Numbered from the stretch's first letter, positions 54,750 through 63,725 are shown. The stretch is DNA of 64,000 nt from Chelativorans sp. ZYF759 (GCF_012911015.1 NZ_WVVV01000004.1:82306-146305), one strand, 5' to 3'. Notes: generated from the sequence alone by a model not told the origin. Numbers and translations are program-made.

Positions 54750-54938
54750 CGCGCTCCCTGCCATCGGGAAGACACGCACTCGCTCCGCAGAACCAAAGCT
54801 GCCATGATCTCCAAGGCAACGGGCAATCTGCGCGCCATCCAGATCCGGCTGGGCCACACCAAGATCGAGAATACGGTGCGGTACCTCGGTGTGGACGTCA
54901 AGCACGCGTTGCTTCTGGCTGAGCGGGCCGAAATTTGA
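54750..54938 (+). pseudogene. Decayed tyrosine integrase, C-terminal remnant
   Basis: One frame encodes HREDTHSLRRTKAAMISKATG, NLRAIQIRLGHTKIENTVRYLG and VDVKHALLLAERAEI, the C-terminal catalytic end of a common island-type tyrosine recombinase: the HSLRR box supplies the conserved His-x-x-Arg, LGHTKIENTVRY the second His and the nucleophilic Tyr. Everything upstream of about 54750 is lost, so no active enzyme is made. It lies near the right end of the accessory region that starts at tRNA-Met. Confidence 0.78.
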
Positions 54939-55059
54939 ACATGGAGCGGTCATACGATCGCCCCGGATGACCGCTTCGTACGGCAGGTTGTTCGCCCACG
55001 ACATCTGCAACGGGGTGGCTTGCGGACTGGCTGGATCTTCCCGGTTCGCTCGGACCTGC

Positions 55060-55374
55060 TTACGGCCTGTTCTTCGCCTTCCGATCGATCAGGACCGCTT
55101 GTTGCCATCGGCTCGGCGCCTTGTCGGTGCGATGAATGCAGCCCGCCCAGCAGCAGGGGCGCCTCATGCCCTCCAGCAGTTCTTCGCAGGTGCGTTTTAT
55201 GCGGCGCTGGCGCGTCTTTGCCTGTTTCGCGTCATCGACCCAGCAGATGAACTCGTTCCGACCGAGTGGGGTCAGGCTTTGCCATAGGGCAAAGATATCC
55301 GGGTCCGATCGCAAGGCTGCCTGAAGATCCTCACCCGCCTCGTGGACGGTGCCATGTGGAAACGAGTTCGTCAT
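55060..55374 (-). CDS. YdeI/OmpD-associated-like protein
   Basis: A 104-residue protein similar to the C-terminal half of the YdeI/OmpD-associated family: LWQSLTPLGRNEFICWVDDAKQAKTRQRRI, then TCEELLEGMRRPCCWAGCIHR in successive conserved blocks. The Cys-rich RPCCW-x-GC-x-HR end is a hallmark and could bind a metal. Short stand-alone members of this size exist, so it may be complete. ATG at 55374 is the likely start; the frame opens nine codons earlier. The function of the family is not established. Confidence 0.78.
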   Translation of the reverse strand: MTNSFPHGTVHEAGEDLQAALRSDPDIFALWQSLTPLGRNEFICWVDDAKQAKTRQRRIKRTCEELLEGMRRPCCWAGCIHRTDKAPSRWQQAVLIDRKAKNRP

Positions 55375-55498
55375 GCAACTTCCAGACAATGCAGCCAGCA
55401 AGCCGCGTTCACTCAGAATAAAGGCAGCCTCCGATTTTGACCGCTGGAGGATGGAATGTCCACGGTTCGGGCGACCGGTCTCGGTTGTTCGACTAGCC

Positions 55499-55873
55499 AG
55501 GGTTTTCGGCTACGGCAGGCTGGACCCGGCAGCCGGCGACGTACAACTGTTTGACAGTCCGCGCAAAAATTCGCGGCCCTACGGCGTAAAGATCGCGGCG
55601 GATGGCTCGGTCTCGGCGGCCTGCAATGGTGCGAACTGTCTGCTGCGCGTCGATACCGAGACGCTTGAGGTCAGCGAGATCCCCTTGGCGCAAGCCGGCA
55701 CGACCGTGCGCAGGCTCGACATCGACGGGGACGGGATCATCTGGTGGGCCAATTCCGAGCTTGGGCGGCTGGGCCGCTACGACCCGGTGACGGGCGACAT
55801 TCAGGAATGGGACTCACCCAGCGGCCCAAACTCGCACCCCTATGCCATTGCCGTCTTCGACGATGCAGTCTAG
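55499..55873 (+). pseudogene. Fragment of a virginiamycin B lyase (Vgb)-like beta-propeller
   Basis: About 125 codons encode propeller repeats of the Vgb/streptogramin-lyase family: YGRLDPAAGDVQLFDSPRKN, SRPYGVKIAADGSVSAACNG, RRLDIDGDGIIWWANSELGRLGRYDP and EWDSPSGPNSHPYAIAV in order. Complete proteins are about 300 residues with seven blades; here the N-terminal blades are replaced by unrelated sequence and the end stops at DDAV. The catalytic His of Vgb is not present. It is a remnant beside the aroQ end. Confidence 0.7.
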
Positions 55874-55911
55874 CACCAGTCGAATCCCAGGCTTGCGATG
55901 GCAGGCCAGTC

Positions 55912-56355
55912 TTAGTTGGTACTGTCTGTAACGAGCCTGCCCATTGCCTGCACCGCCGTCTCGTAGCCATGGGGACCCAGACCCGCAATGATGGCCGTGG
56001 CCACCTTGGAGACGAGCGAATTGTGGTAGATCGCCTCGCGGCGATGAATATTGGAGATATGCAGCTCGATGATCGGCCCATCGAACTGTTTCAGCGCGTC
56101 GAGGATGGCGATCGAGGTGAAGGTGTAGGCGGCCGGGTTGATGATGATCCCCGCGCCCTCGTCGATCGCTTCATGGATCCAGCCGATGATCTCGTGCTCG
56201 GCATTGGACTGGCGAAAGACGATGCCGGTGTCGCCCGCCGCCTCGCGGCACATCGCCTCCACTTCTGCGAGCGTGGTGTGGCCGTAGATGTCCGGCTCGC
56301 GCTTGCCGAGGCGGTTCAGGTTCGGGCCGTTGATGACATAGATCGGCTTGCTCAT
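55912..56355 (-). CDS. aroQ: Type II 3-dehydroquinate dehydratase, catabolic context
   Basis: A 147-residue type II dehydroquinase converting 3-dehydroquinate to 3-dehydroshikimate. Key segments are INGPNLNRLGKREPDIYGH (catalytic Arg and lid Tyr), NPAAYTFTSIAILDAL (the conserved Asn and Tyr) and ELHISNIHRREAIYHNSLVS. It is the last gene of the minus-strand dctPQM-aroQ operon, 20 bases after dctM, so it probably serves quinate breakdown rather than aromatic amino acid synthesis. The start MSKPIYVINGPN at 56355 is fixed by the family. Confidence 0.94.
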   Translation of the reverse strand: MSKPIYVINGPNLNRLGKREPDIYGHTTLAEVEAMCREAAGDTGIVFRQSNAEHEIIGWIHEAIDEGAGIIINPAAYTFTSIAILDALKQFDGPIIELHISNIHRREAIYHNSLVSKVATAIIAGLGPHGYETAVQAMGRLVTDSTN

Positions 56356-56375
56356 CTTGCTTCTTCTTCTGGAGG

Positions 56376-57671
56376 CTAGCCCGAATAGCCGAACTGCCGG
56401 GGCAGCCACAGCACGAGGTCGGGGAACAGGGTGATGATGGCGAGCGCCGCCAGCAGCGTGACGATGAACGGCATCAGGTCTCGGAAGATCGATCTAAGCG
56501 GCGCCCGGGTGATGCTCTGCATGACAAAGATCAGCAAGCCATAGGGCGGCGTAACGAGGCCGATCATGATGTTGACGACGGCGATAACGCCGAAATGGAC
56601 AGGATCGATGCCAAGTGCTGTCGCCGTGGGCAAGAAGACGGGCACGATGATGAGCAGGATCGCCGTACCTTCCAGGATCGCGCCCAACAGCAGCAGGATG
56701 ATGTTGACCAGTAGCAGGAACTGTAGCGGCGTCAGATTATAGTCGGCCAGGTAGAGCCGCAGAGTCTGCGGGATGTTTTCGGCAGTGACGACGTAATTGA
56801 ACACCAGGGCTCCGGCGATCAGCATGCCGATGGCGATGGAGGACCGCGCGCCGCGCACCAGCCCGGCATAGAGCGTGCCAAGGCTGACGCTGCGATAGAG
56901 CAACGCCGAGATCAATAGGGCGTAAGCCGCAGCGACCGCCGCCGCCTCCGTGGGCGTGACGACGCCCGAATAAATGCCACCCAACAAGACAACAGGCATC
57001 ATCAGAGCGGGGAACGAGCGGACGGTAAGCCCCGGAAGTTCTCGCAGAGGCACCGGTTCCTCGACGGGGAAGCTCCGCCGCCGGCTCATGTAGACGACGA
57101 CGATCATCAGCATCAGCCCCATCAACAGGCCGGGAATGATGCCCGCAAGAAAGAGGTAGCCTATCGAGGCGCCGGAAACGAGCGCATATAACACCATCGG
57201 TATGGAGGGCGGGATGATCGGGCCGATCACCGCGGCGCTGGCCGTCAGCGCAGCCGCGAAACTGCGGCTGTAGCGGCCATCCTTGGTCATCATGTTGGCG
57301 ATGATCCGTCCGGAGCCGGCAGCGTCCGCCAGCGCCGAACCGGACATGCCGGAAAAGATGATCGACTGGACGATGTTGACATGCGCCAAGCCACCTCGAA
57401 AGCGGCCCACGAGCGCGTTGCAGAACCGCAGCAGCCGGTCCGTCATCGTACCCATGTTCATGATCTCGGCGGCGAGGATGAAGAGCGGGACCGCCAGGAT
57501 GACATAGCCGGTGAACATGGAATTGAGCAGGCGCTCTGCGACGAGGCCCATGTCCTGGCCGCGCACGAACAGATAGACGATGGAGCCTGAAATCATCGAC
57601 AGCCCGATCGGAAGACCCAGAAGTGCAAGCGCACCGATGACGAGAACTGCGGCTGTGAAGGGGTCCATCAT
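56376..57671 (-). CDS. dctM: TRAP transporter large permease (DctM)
   Basis: A 431-residue membrane protein with about twelve hydrophobic helices, the DctM subunit of a TRAP importer. Characteristic blocks are MFTGYVILAVPLFILAAEIM, HVNIVQSIIFSGMSGSALADAAG, VIGPIIPPSIPMVLYALVSG and VNIMIGLVTPPYGLLIFV. The start at 57671 overlaps the dctQ stop (ATGA); the frame is open far upstream inside dctQ and that extension is rejected. With dctP, dctQ and aroQ it forms one operon, and the likely solutes are quinate or shikimate. Confidence 0.94.
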   Translation of the reverse strand: MMDPFTAAVLVIGALALLGLPIGLSMISGSIVYLFVRGQDMGLVAERLLNSMFTGYVILAVPLFILAAEIMNMGTMTDRLLRFCNALVGRFRGGLAHVNIVQSIIFSGMSGSALADAAGSGRIIANMMTKDGRYSRSFAAALTASAAVIGPIIPPSIPMVLYALVSGASIGYLFLAGIIPGLLMGLMLMIVVVYMSRRRSFPVEEPVPLRELPGLTVRSFPALMMPVVLLGGIYSGVVTPTEAAAVAAAYALLISALLYRSVSLGTLYAGLVRGARSSIAIGMLIAGALVFNYVVTAENIPQTLRLYLADYNLTPLQFLLLVNIILLLLGAILEGTAILLIIVPVFLPTATALGIDPVHFGVIAVVNIMIGLVTPPYGLLIFVMQSITRAPLRSIFRDLMPFIVTLLAALAIITLFPDLVLWLPRQFGYSG

Positions 57672-58192
57672 TGCCCTCGCGGTTCGGTTGGGATTTCGGG
57701 CTCGTCGGCGATGGGGTCGTGACCGCGCGCCGCCAGCGCGGCAAGCCAGCTGTAGCGGATGACGACTGCCACCGCGAAGATGACGTAGATCGAGAACAGC
57801 CAGTCGTAGCGGATCCGCAGATAGGCGGTTCGCTGAACCCGCATGAAGGTCACGTAGTCCCATACAGCCGGCAGTGAGAGCAGGAAGAGACCGATGACGG
57901 TCGTCGCGAAGATCAGCAGCATGATCCGCCGGGCGGTCGGCGGCACGGCGCCGTAGAAGATGTCGAAGCGAATTTCGTCCCGTTCCCGCGTTACAAGAGC
58001 CGCGCCCCAGAGAACGAGCCATATCCACATGACCGTCGAAAGCTCAGACGCCCAACCGGCTGGCCAGTTGAGCACGTAGCGGAACAGGATGGTCACAAGG
58101 AACGAAATGAACATGACGGCAAGCATCATGGCCGCTACGAATTCGGCACAGCGGGCAAACCAGCTGGCTGCATTTCTCAGAAGCTGTGGCAT
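57668..58192 (-). CDS. dctQ: TRAP transporter small permease (DctQ)
   Basis: A 174-residue protein with four membrane helices, the DctQ small subunit. The ELSTVMWIWLVLWGAALVTRERDEIRFDI region, with helix 2 and the following Arg/Glu cluster, is the family hallmark. It lies 51 bases after dctP and is coupled to dctM by an ATGA overlap. Together with the periplasmic DctP it uses the sodium or proton gradient to import a carboxylate. Confidence 0.93.
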   Translation of the reverse strand: MPQLLRNAASWFARCAEFVAAMMLAVMFISFLVTILFRYVLNWPAGWASELSTVMWIWLVLWGAALVTRERDEIRFDIFYGAVPPTARRIMLLIFATTVIGLFLLSLPAVWDYVTFMRVQRTAYLRIRYDWLFSIYVIFAVAVVIRYSWLAALAARGHDPIADEPEIPTEPRGQ

Positions 58193-58243
58193 GGCGCCCT
58201 CCGTTCCCGCCGTCCCGAAGGACGACGGGCTCGTCAGTCACGA

Positions 58244-59230
58244 TCAGAGCGCGTTGATGCGCTCCAGCACGCCTTCGGGCCAGTCGGCCGAAAGCGGTGA
58301 CTCGAGATAGCGCTGCTGCGCGTATTCGCGGAAGGCGTCGATGTTGGGGGTATAGACCTCCACACCTTCGCTGCGGATAAACTCGGCAAGCTCCTCTTCA
58401 CGTCGCTGGTGCTCGGCTGCGCTCCAGGCCATCGCCTCATCGGCTGCGGCTTCCAGGGCGGCCTGCTGCTCCTCGCTCATCGCGTCCCACGCCGTCTTGG
58501 AGATGGTGAGCAGATCGAAGGCGACGAGATGCGAGGTCAGCGCGATCTGCGACATGACTTCGTAAAAACGCATGTTCTCGACGTTGGGCAGCGGGTTGTC
58601 CTGGCCGTCGATGGCTCCGGTCTGCATGCCGGTATAGACCTCGGCGTAGGCCATGGCGGTCGGGTTGGCGCCGAGTGACTCCCCCAGGAACTGCCAGGCT
58701 TCGCCGGGCGGCATGCGCAGGCGGATGCCGGCCATGTCTTCTGGCGTGTCGATCTTGCGGTCGGGGACCAGTCCGACATGGCGGGTCCCGAAGAAGGTGG
58801 GCCCAAGAATGTGAATGCCGAGTTGATCCTCGGCCATCGCCTTCATCTCCTCGCCAACTTCACTGTCGAAGAAAGTCATGAGGTGATCGGCATCGCGGAA
58901 CAGATAGGCCGAGGTCAGGATGGACCAGGCCGGAATCTGGTTGGCCACATCCTGGGGTGCGATGTTGCCCATCTCCAGATTGCCGCGCTGCAAGGCCACG
59001 AGTTCGGTGCCCTGGCTGAACAGCGTGCCACCATAGTGAACTTCAATCTCAAAATCCTCGGCCACCGCTTCGGATATGCGCTCCATCATGCGTGCCCGAA
59101 TGTCCTGTTCGGAAAACACGGCCGAGAAGCGCAGCGTTTCCCGGTCCTGCGCGTAGCCGGATGTCGATATGCCCGCTGCGAGCAGGGCTGCGCCCGCGAC
59201 CATCAGGGTGCGTCTTGTGAAACTGTGCAT
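58244..59230 (-). CDS. dctP: TRAP transporter substrate-binding protein (DctP)
   Basis: A 328-residue periplasmic receptor. The N-terminal signal peptide has RRTLMVAGAALLAAGIS with possible Tat character (Arg-Arg after the start) and an A-x-A site (GYAQ). The fold shows DctP blocks FSEQDIRARMMERISEAV, LQRGNLEMGNIAPQDV, and GIRLRMPPGEAWQF, in which the conserved Arg pairs with the ligand carboxylate, then QTGAIDGQDNPLPNVENMRFYEV. It is first in the dctPQM-aroQ operon. A quinate/shikimate ligand is inferred from the neighbours. Confidence 0.93.
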   Translation of the reverse strand: MHSFTRRTLMVAGAALLAAGISTSGYAQDRETLRFSAVFSEQDIRARMMERISEAVAEDFEIEVHYGGTLFSQGTELVALQRGNLEMGNIAPQDVANQIPAWSILTSAYLFRDADHLMTFFDSEVGEEMKAMAEDQLGIHILGPTFFGTRHVGLVPDRKIDTPEDMAGIRLRMPPGEAWQFLGESLGANPTAMAYAEVYTGMQTGAIDGQDNPLPNVENMRFYEVMSQIALTSHLVAFDLLTISKTAWDAMSEEQQAALEAAADEAMAWSAAEHQRREEELAEFIRSEGVEVYTPNIDAFREYAQQRYLESPLSADWPEGVLERINAL

Positions 59231-59446
59231 GTCGATCCTCCCTCAATTGGCTCGATGGCCGCCGGACTGCGCCGGCATCTGGCCATGATCGGCAGTCATG
59301 ACACTAGACAGAAACTGAATCAATAGGTGTTACGGAAAACGTCTGATATTATTAGCTACGTCATTTGGAAATTGAAATTGATCCGAGACATTGCCCAAGC
59401 CGTGGCAAGCTGGCATTGACGCTGCATACGGAACGAGGACACCCGC

Positions 59447-60121
59447 ATGGCGACGCCCGCACAAACGCCGGATACCGCCGGAGAAACGGCCTATCGGCGC
59501 ATTCGCCACGATATCATCTTCGGGCTGCTGGCGCCTGGTTCCCGGTTGAGACTGGAACGTCTCAAGGGTCCGTACATGGCCAGTATCAGCACCTTGCGGG
59601 AAATCCTGTTTCGCCTTTCTTCGGAGGGCCTCGTCACGGCGGAAGGGCAGCGCGGGTTCGAGGTGGCCCCCGTTTCCCAGCAGAATTTCCGCGAGGTCGC
59701 GGCGATGAGGGAACTGCTCGAATGCCATGCCATGCGGGAATCCTTCCGCCAAGGCGACGTGGATTGGGAAGGCGAAGTGGTGGCGGCGCATCACAAGCTG
59801 GCGCGGATGGAAGATCGGATGCTGGCGGGTGACCGCGCCGAGGCCGAGACCTGGAAACGATATGACTGGGAATTCCACCACGCGCTGATCTCGGCCTGCG
59901 GTTCATCCGCGCTCCTGGCCGCGCATGCGCGCATCTTCGACCAGTATCTGCGCTACCAGATCATCGCCGTCATCTTCCGTGGCAAGGATGCCGCCGACGA
60001 GCATCGCAGTCTCTTGCAGCACGCACTGGACCGTGACCACGACGCGGCTGTCATCGTCCTCAAGCGGCATATTGGAGCCTGCGTGAAACACACGCTTGAA
60101 AACGGACTGATCGCAGCCTGA
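59447..60121 (+). CDS. GntR-family regulator (FCD type), copy 1
   Basis: A 224-residue GntR/FadR-type regulator: winged helix-turn-helix at about residues 12-75 (ETAYRRIRHDIIFGLLAPGS, STLREILFRLSSEGLV) and an FCD effector domain with metal-type residues in WEGEVVAAHHKLARM, YDWEFHHALISACGS and LKRHIGACVKH. CGAGGAC precedes the ATG. It is divergent from dctP across a roughly 216-base AT-rich gap holding the promoters, and followed by a close paralogue 58 bases later. It probably controls the quinate/shikimate genes on both sides. Confidence 0.92.
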   Translation: MATPAQTPDTAGETAYRRIRHDIIFGLLAPGSRLRLERLKGPYMASISTLREILFRLSSEGLVTAEGQRGFEVAPVSQQNFREVAAMRELLECHAMRESFRQGDVDWEGEVVAAHHKLARMEDRMLAGDRAEAETWKRYDWEFHHALISACGSSALLAAHARIFDQYLRYQIIAVIFRGKDAADEHRSLLQHALDRDHDAAVIVLKRHIGACVKHTLENGLIAA

Positions 60122-60179
60122 GGCGCAACCACACATCCCTGCCATTGCATCGCCCTTCCTCCGATAATAACAGTTTCCT

Positions 60180-60866
60180 ATGAAGAACGCCGAGACGGAC
60201 GAAGACGCTGGAACTCTCCTCACCATTGGAGAGAACGCCTATCGTCGGATCAGGTCCGATATCATTTTCGGGCGCTTGCAGCCTGCCCAGAAACTGAAGC
60301 TGGAGAAGCTGCGGGTCCCTTACGGTGTCAGCATCAGTACGCTGCGCGAAATCCTAAATCGCCTGTCTTCCGAAGGCCTTGTGATCGCCGAAGGCCAGCG
60401 CGGTTTCGAGGTCGCACCTGTGTCCGTGGACAATCTCAAGGAGATTGCGGCGCTGCGCCTGCTGCTGGAGACCCATGCCCTGGAAGAATCCTTCGCCGCC
60501 GGCGATATGGACTGGGAGGGACGGGTCGTTGCCGCACATCACAAGCTGGCGCGCCTCGAAGCGCGCATGCGCGAGGGCGACCGCAGCGAAACCGAGCTTT
60601 GGAAGCGCTATGACTGGGAGTTCCATCAGGCGCTCATCTCGGCCTGCGGTTCGAATGTGCTGATGGATGCCCATGCCGCCATTTTCGACAAATATCTGCG
60701 CTACCAGATGATCGCTCTGTCCTTTCGCGGCGACATCGCTGCCGAAGAGCACAAGATCATGCATGACAGCGCGCTCAAGCGGGATGCGGCAACGGCGCGC
60801 GAGGTTCTCAAACGCCACGTCGAGGGCGGTGTCGAGCACGCGCTCGCGACTGGAACCATTCGATAA
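60180..60866 (+). CDS. GntR-family regulator (FCD type), copy 2
   Basis: A 228-residue paralogue of the preceding gene; long blocks are nearly identical (SEGLV-x-AEGQRGFEVAPVS, VVAAHHKLAR, KRYDWEFH, ALISACGS, YLRYQ). The winged helix lies at about residues 15-80 and the FCD domain follows. Both copies keep the same recognition region (SISTLREIL-x-RLSSEGL), so they may bind the same operator, perhaps with different effectors. The ribosome site is weak. It precedes aroE by about 110 bases on the same strand. Confidence 0.92.
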   Translation: MKNAETDEDAGTLLTIGENAYRRIRSDIIFGRLQPAQKLKLEKLRVPYGVSISTLREILNRLSSEGLVIAEGQRGFEVAPVSVDNLKEIAALRLLLETHALEESFAAGDMDWEGRVVAAHHKLARLEARMREGDRSETELWKRYDWEFHQALISACGSNVLMDAHAAIFDKYLRYQMIALSFRGDIAAEEHKIMHDSALKRDAATAREVLKRHVEGGVEHALATGTIR

Positions 60867-60978
60867 AATCAGATGAACATGGAATCATCGGATAAATCTG
60901 CAATTGTGTGTTGAATTGGTGAGCTCGCGGTCTTAACCTGCCCCAGCCGGCTTGAACCGGATGAGCAAGGAGAATGCC

Positions 60979-61830
60979 GTGCCAGTCATGCGGCTTGGAC
61001 TCATCGGCGACAACATCGCGCGCTCGCAATCCCCTCGGCTTCATGTCGAGGCCGGCAGGCTGTGTGGCATTGAGGTGACGTACGAGCGGCTGATTCCCCG
61101 CGATCTCGACCTGCCGTTCGGTTCCGTGTTCGAGCGCTGTGTCGATCAGGGCTTCCGGGGGATCAACGTCACTTATCCCTACAAGGAGGAGGTTGTGGCG
61201 CGCCTGCGTGTGCCCGATCCGACCACCGCCGCCGTTGGGGCGTGCAACACGGTCCTGTTCAGCGACGGGCAGCCCGAAGGCCACAACACCGACTATTCCG
61301 GCTTCATGGCAGCCTTTCGGGCAACATTCGGGTCAGTTTCGCCGGGCCGCGTGGCCATGGCGGGCGCCGGCGGGGTCGGCAAGGCGGTCGCCTTTGGACT
61401 CGGCAAACTGCAGGCCAGCGAGCTGCGGATATTCGACCATGACGACGCCAAGGCGCGCCGGCTCGCGGCCTCGGTTGCCGCGGCGGGTTCGGCTATGAAT
61501 GTCACGGTTGCGCCCACGATCGATGATGCCACGCAGGGAGCCGATGGGCTGGTGAACTGCACGCCGCTTGGCATGACGGGGTATTCCGGCAGCGCCATTC
61601 CCAAGCATCTGATGAAAGGTGCCGCCTGGGCCTTCGACGCCGTCTATACGCCTGTCGAGACAGAACTGCTCGTTGATGCCGCCTCCGCCGGTCTCCAAAT
61701 CATGAGCGGCTATGAACTCTTCTTCCATCAGGGGATCGATGCCTTCAGCCTCTTCACGGGGCTGGAGGTGGACGCCGCCGCACTGAGGCAAGCGCTTGCA
61801 TCGGGAAACCTGGAGAAGGCCGATCCATGA
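60979..61830 (+). CDS. aroE: Shikimate/quinate dehydrogenase
   Basis: A 283-residue NAD(P)-dependent dehydrogenase interconverting shikimate (or quinate) and the 3-dehydro compound. Substrate-domain motifs are GLIGDNIARSQSPRLH, GINVTYPYKEEV (catalytic Lys) and GHNTDYSGF (catalytic Asp); the nucleotide loop is GAGGVGKAVAFGL and the end has GYELFFHQGIDAF. A GTG at 60979 has AAGGAG six bases upstream and is preferred; ATG at 60961 is the alternative. It overlaps the dehydratase start downstream (ATGA), so here it most likely feeds shikimate catabolism. Confidence 0.9.
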   Translation: MPVMRLGLIGDNIARSQSPRLHVEAGRLCGIEVTYERLIPRDLDLPFGSVFERCVDQGFRGINVTYPYKEEVVARLRVPDPTTAAVGACNTVLFSDGQPEGHNTDYSGFMAAFRATFGSVSPGRVAMAGAGGVGKAVAFGLGKLQASELRIFDHDDAKARRLAASVAAAGSAMNVTVAPTIDDATQGADGLVNCTPLGMTGYSGSAIPKHLMKGAAWAFDAVYTPVETELLVDAASAGLQIMSGYELFFHQGIDAFSLFTGLEVDAAALRQALASGNLEKADP

Positions 61831-63725
61831 AAACCTCGATCGCCACAGTCTGCCTGAGCGGCGATCTTGCCGAGAAGCTGGCCGCGATCTCGGCGGCCGG
61901 CTTCGACGGGGTTGAGATATTCGAGCAGGACTTCCTCACCTTCGATGGCAGCCCGCGCGACGTCGGGCGCATGATCCGTGACCACGGGCTGGAGATCACC
62001 CTGTTCCAGCCCTTCCGCGATTTTGAAGGACTGCCGGAGCCGCAGCGCGCACGTGCGTTTGATCGAGCCGAACGCAAGTTCGACCTGATGGGCGAACTCG
62101 GCACCGACCTCATGCTGATCTGTTCCAGCGTCTCGCCGCTGGCGCTGGGCGGCATCGACCGGGCAGCCGCCGATCTGCGCGAACTGGGCGAACGCGCGGC
62201 AGGCCGGGGCCTGCGCGTCGGCTACGAAGCGCTGGCCTGGGGTCGGCATGTCAGCGACCATCGCGACGCCTGGGAAATCGTTCGCCGGGCTGACCACGCA
62301 TCGATCGGGCTCATCCTCGATTCCTTCCATACACTGGCCAGGAAGATCGACGTCGAGTCGATCCGTTCCATCCCCGGCGACCGCATCTTCATCGTGCAGC
62401 TTGCCGACGCGCCGATGATCGACATGGATCTTCTCTACTGGAGCCGCCATTTCCGCAACATGCCCGGTCAGGGCGACCTCGCGGTGAGCGACTTCATGCG
62501 CGCGGTGATGGCCACCGGCTATGACGGACCGATCTCGCTCGAGGTCTTCAACGACCAGTTCCGCGGCGGCTCGCCCAAGTCGATCGCCATCGACGGCAGG
62601 CGGTCCCTGGTGGCACTGATGGACGAGGTCAGGCGCGTTGAGCCCGAGCTCGCAACCACAGCGGCCGGACTTCCCGACCTTCCGCCGCGCATTGCGGTCG
62701 AGGGCGTCGAATTCGTTGAATTCGTCGCCGACGAAAGCGAGGCGGAGACGCTTTCGATCCTGCTGCGCGTAATGGGCTTTGCGGAGCGCGGCCGCCACAG
62801 GAGCCGCGACGTGCTGCTGTTTCGCCAGGGCGACATCAACATCGTGGTCAATCTGGAGAAGGAGGGTTTTGCCCATTCCTCCTGGCTGGTGCACGGCACG
62901 TCGGCCTATGCGATGGGCCTTAGGGTGGACGATGCGGCGGCGACCGTCGAGCGTGCGCGTGCCTTGGGCGCGGAGCCATTCGCCGAGCGCAGGGGGCCGG
63001 GTGAACTGCACATTCCCGCCATACGCGGCATAGGCGGGGGGGTGATCTATTTCATCGATGGCAAGAGCGAGCTGTCGCGTGTCTGGGACATCGAGTTCGA
63101 GCCGACGGAGGCTGACCCGACGCCGCAGGCCGGCCTGACCTGCATCGACCATGTCGCCCAGACGATGAACTACGAGGAAATGCTGTCCTGGGTCCTGTTC
63201 TACACCTCGATCTTCCGGGCCAGGAAGCTGCCCATGGTGGACGTGGTCGATCCGGGTGGCCTGGTGCGCAGCCAGGTCATCGAGAATGGCGATGGCACGC
63301 TCAGGCTGACACTGAACGGGGCGGAGAACCGCAAGACGCTGGCCGGACATTTCGTGGCCGAGAGTTTTGGCTCCTCCGTCCAGCACTTGGCGCTCGCCAC
63401 TGACGACATCTTTGCCACCGCACGCGCGATGCACGATCTTGGCTTCCAGCCACTCGAGATACCGCGCAACTATTACGACGATCTGGAAGCGAGGCTGGGG
63501 CTTGAGCCCGAATTCGCCGCGCGTCTTTTGGACTTCAGCATCCTGTATGACCGTGACGAGGCAGGCGAGTACTTCCAGTTCTACAGCCACATCCAGGGCG
63601 ACGGCTTCTTCTTCGAGATCGTCGAGAGGCGCGGCGGCTACCGCGGATATGGCGCACCCAACGCTCCATTCCGAATCGCTGCCCAGAAGCGCGAATTGCC
63701 GCCCAAGGGCATGCCCAAGTTCTGA
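61827..63725 (+). CDS. quiC: QuiC-type 3-dehydroshikimate dehydratase with C-terminal HPPD-like domain
   Basis: A 632-residue two-domain enzyme expected to dehydrate 3-dehydroshikimate to protocatechuate. Residues 1 to about 285 are a xylose-isomerase-like TIM barrel with the four metal-ligand positions visible: Glu in GYEALAWGRHV, Asp in LILDSFHTL, Gln in IVQLADAP and Glu in ISLEVFND. Residues 290-632 form a 4-hydroxyphenylpyruvate-dioxygenase-like VOC module with potential Fe ligands His in IDHVAQ, His in VQHLALATDDI and Glu in FFEIVERRGGYRGYG. The ATG overlaps the aroE stop. Its product links this cluster to the pca genes. Confidence 0.9.
   Translation: MKTSIATVCLSGDLAEKLAAISAAGFDGVEIFEQDFLTFDGSPRDVGRMIRDHGLEITLFQPFRDFEGLPEPQRARAFDRAERKFDLMGELGTDLMLICSSVSPLALGGIDRAAADLRELGERAAGRGLRVGYEALAWGRHVSDHRDAWEIVRRADHASIGLILDSFHTLARKIDVESIRSIPGDRIFIVQLADAPMIDMDLLYWSRHFRNMPGQGDLAVSDFMRAVMATGYDGPISLEVFNDQFRGGSPKSIAIDGRRSLVALMDEVRRVEPELATTAAGLPDLPPRIAVEGVEFVEFVADESEAETLSILLRVMGFAERGRHRSRDVLLFRQGDINIVVNLEKEGFAHSSWLVHGTSAYAMGLRVDDAAATVERARALGAEPFAERRGPGELHIPAIRGIGGGVIYFIDGKSELSRVWDIEFEPTEADPTPQAGLTCIDHVAQTMNYEEMLSWVLFYTSIFRARKLPMVDVVDPGGLVRSQVIENGDGTLRLTLNGAENRKTLAGHFVAESFGSSVQHLALATDDIFATARAMHDLGFQPLEIPRNYYDDLEARLGLEPEFAARLLDFSILYDRDEAGEYFQFYSHIQGDGFFFEIVERRGGYRGYGAPNAPFRIAAQKRELPPKGMPKF

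Noticed and set aside
57672-58028. N-terminal extension of dctM across dctQ
   Set aside because: It is out of frame with the well-conserved DctQ, and the ATGA overlap gives the true start.
61728-63590. A 620-codon minus-strand open frame opposite quiC
   Set aside because: The composition is His/Arg/Gly-rich without motifs, and the plus-strand QuiC frame keeps all metal ligands.
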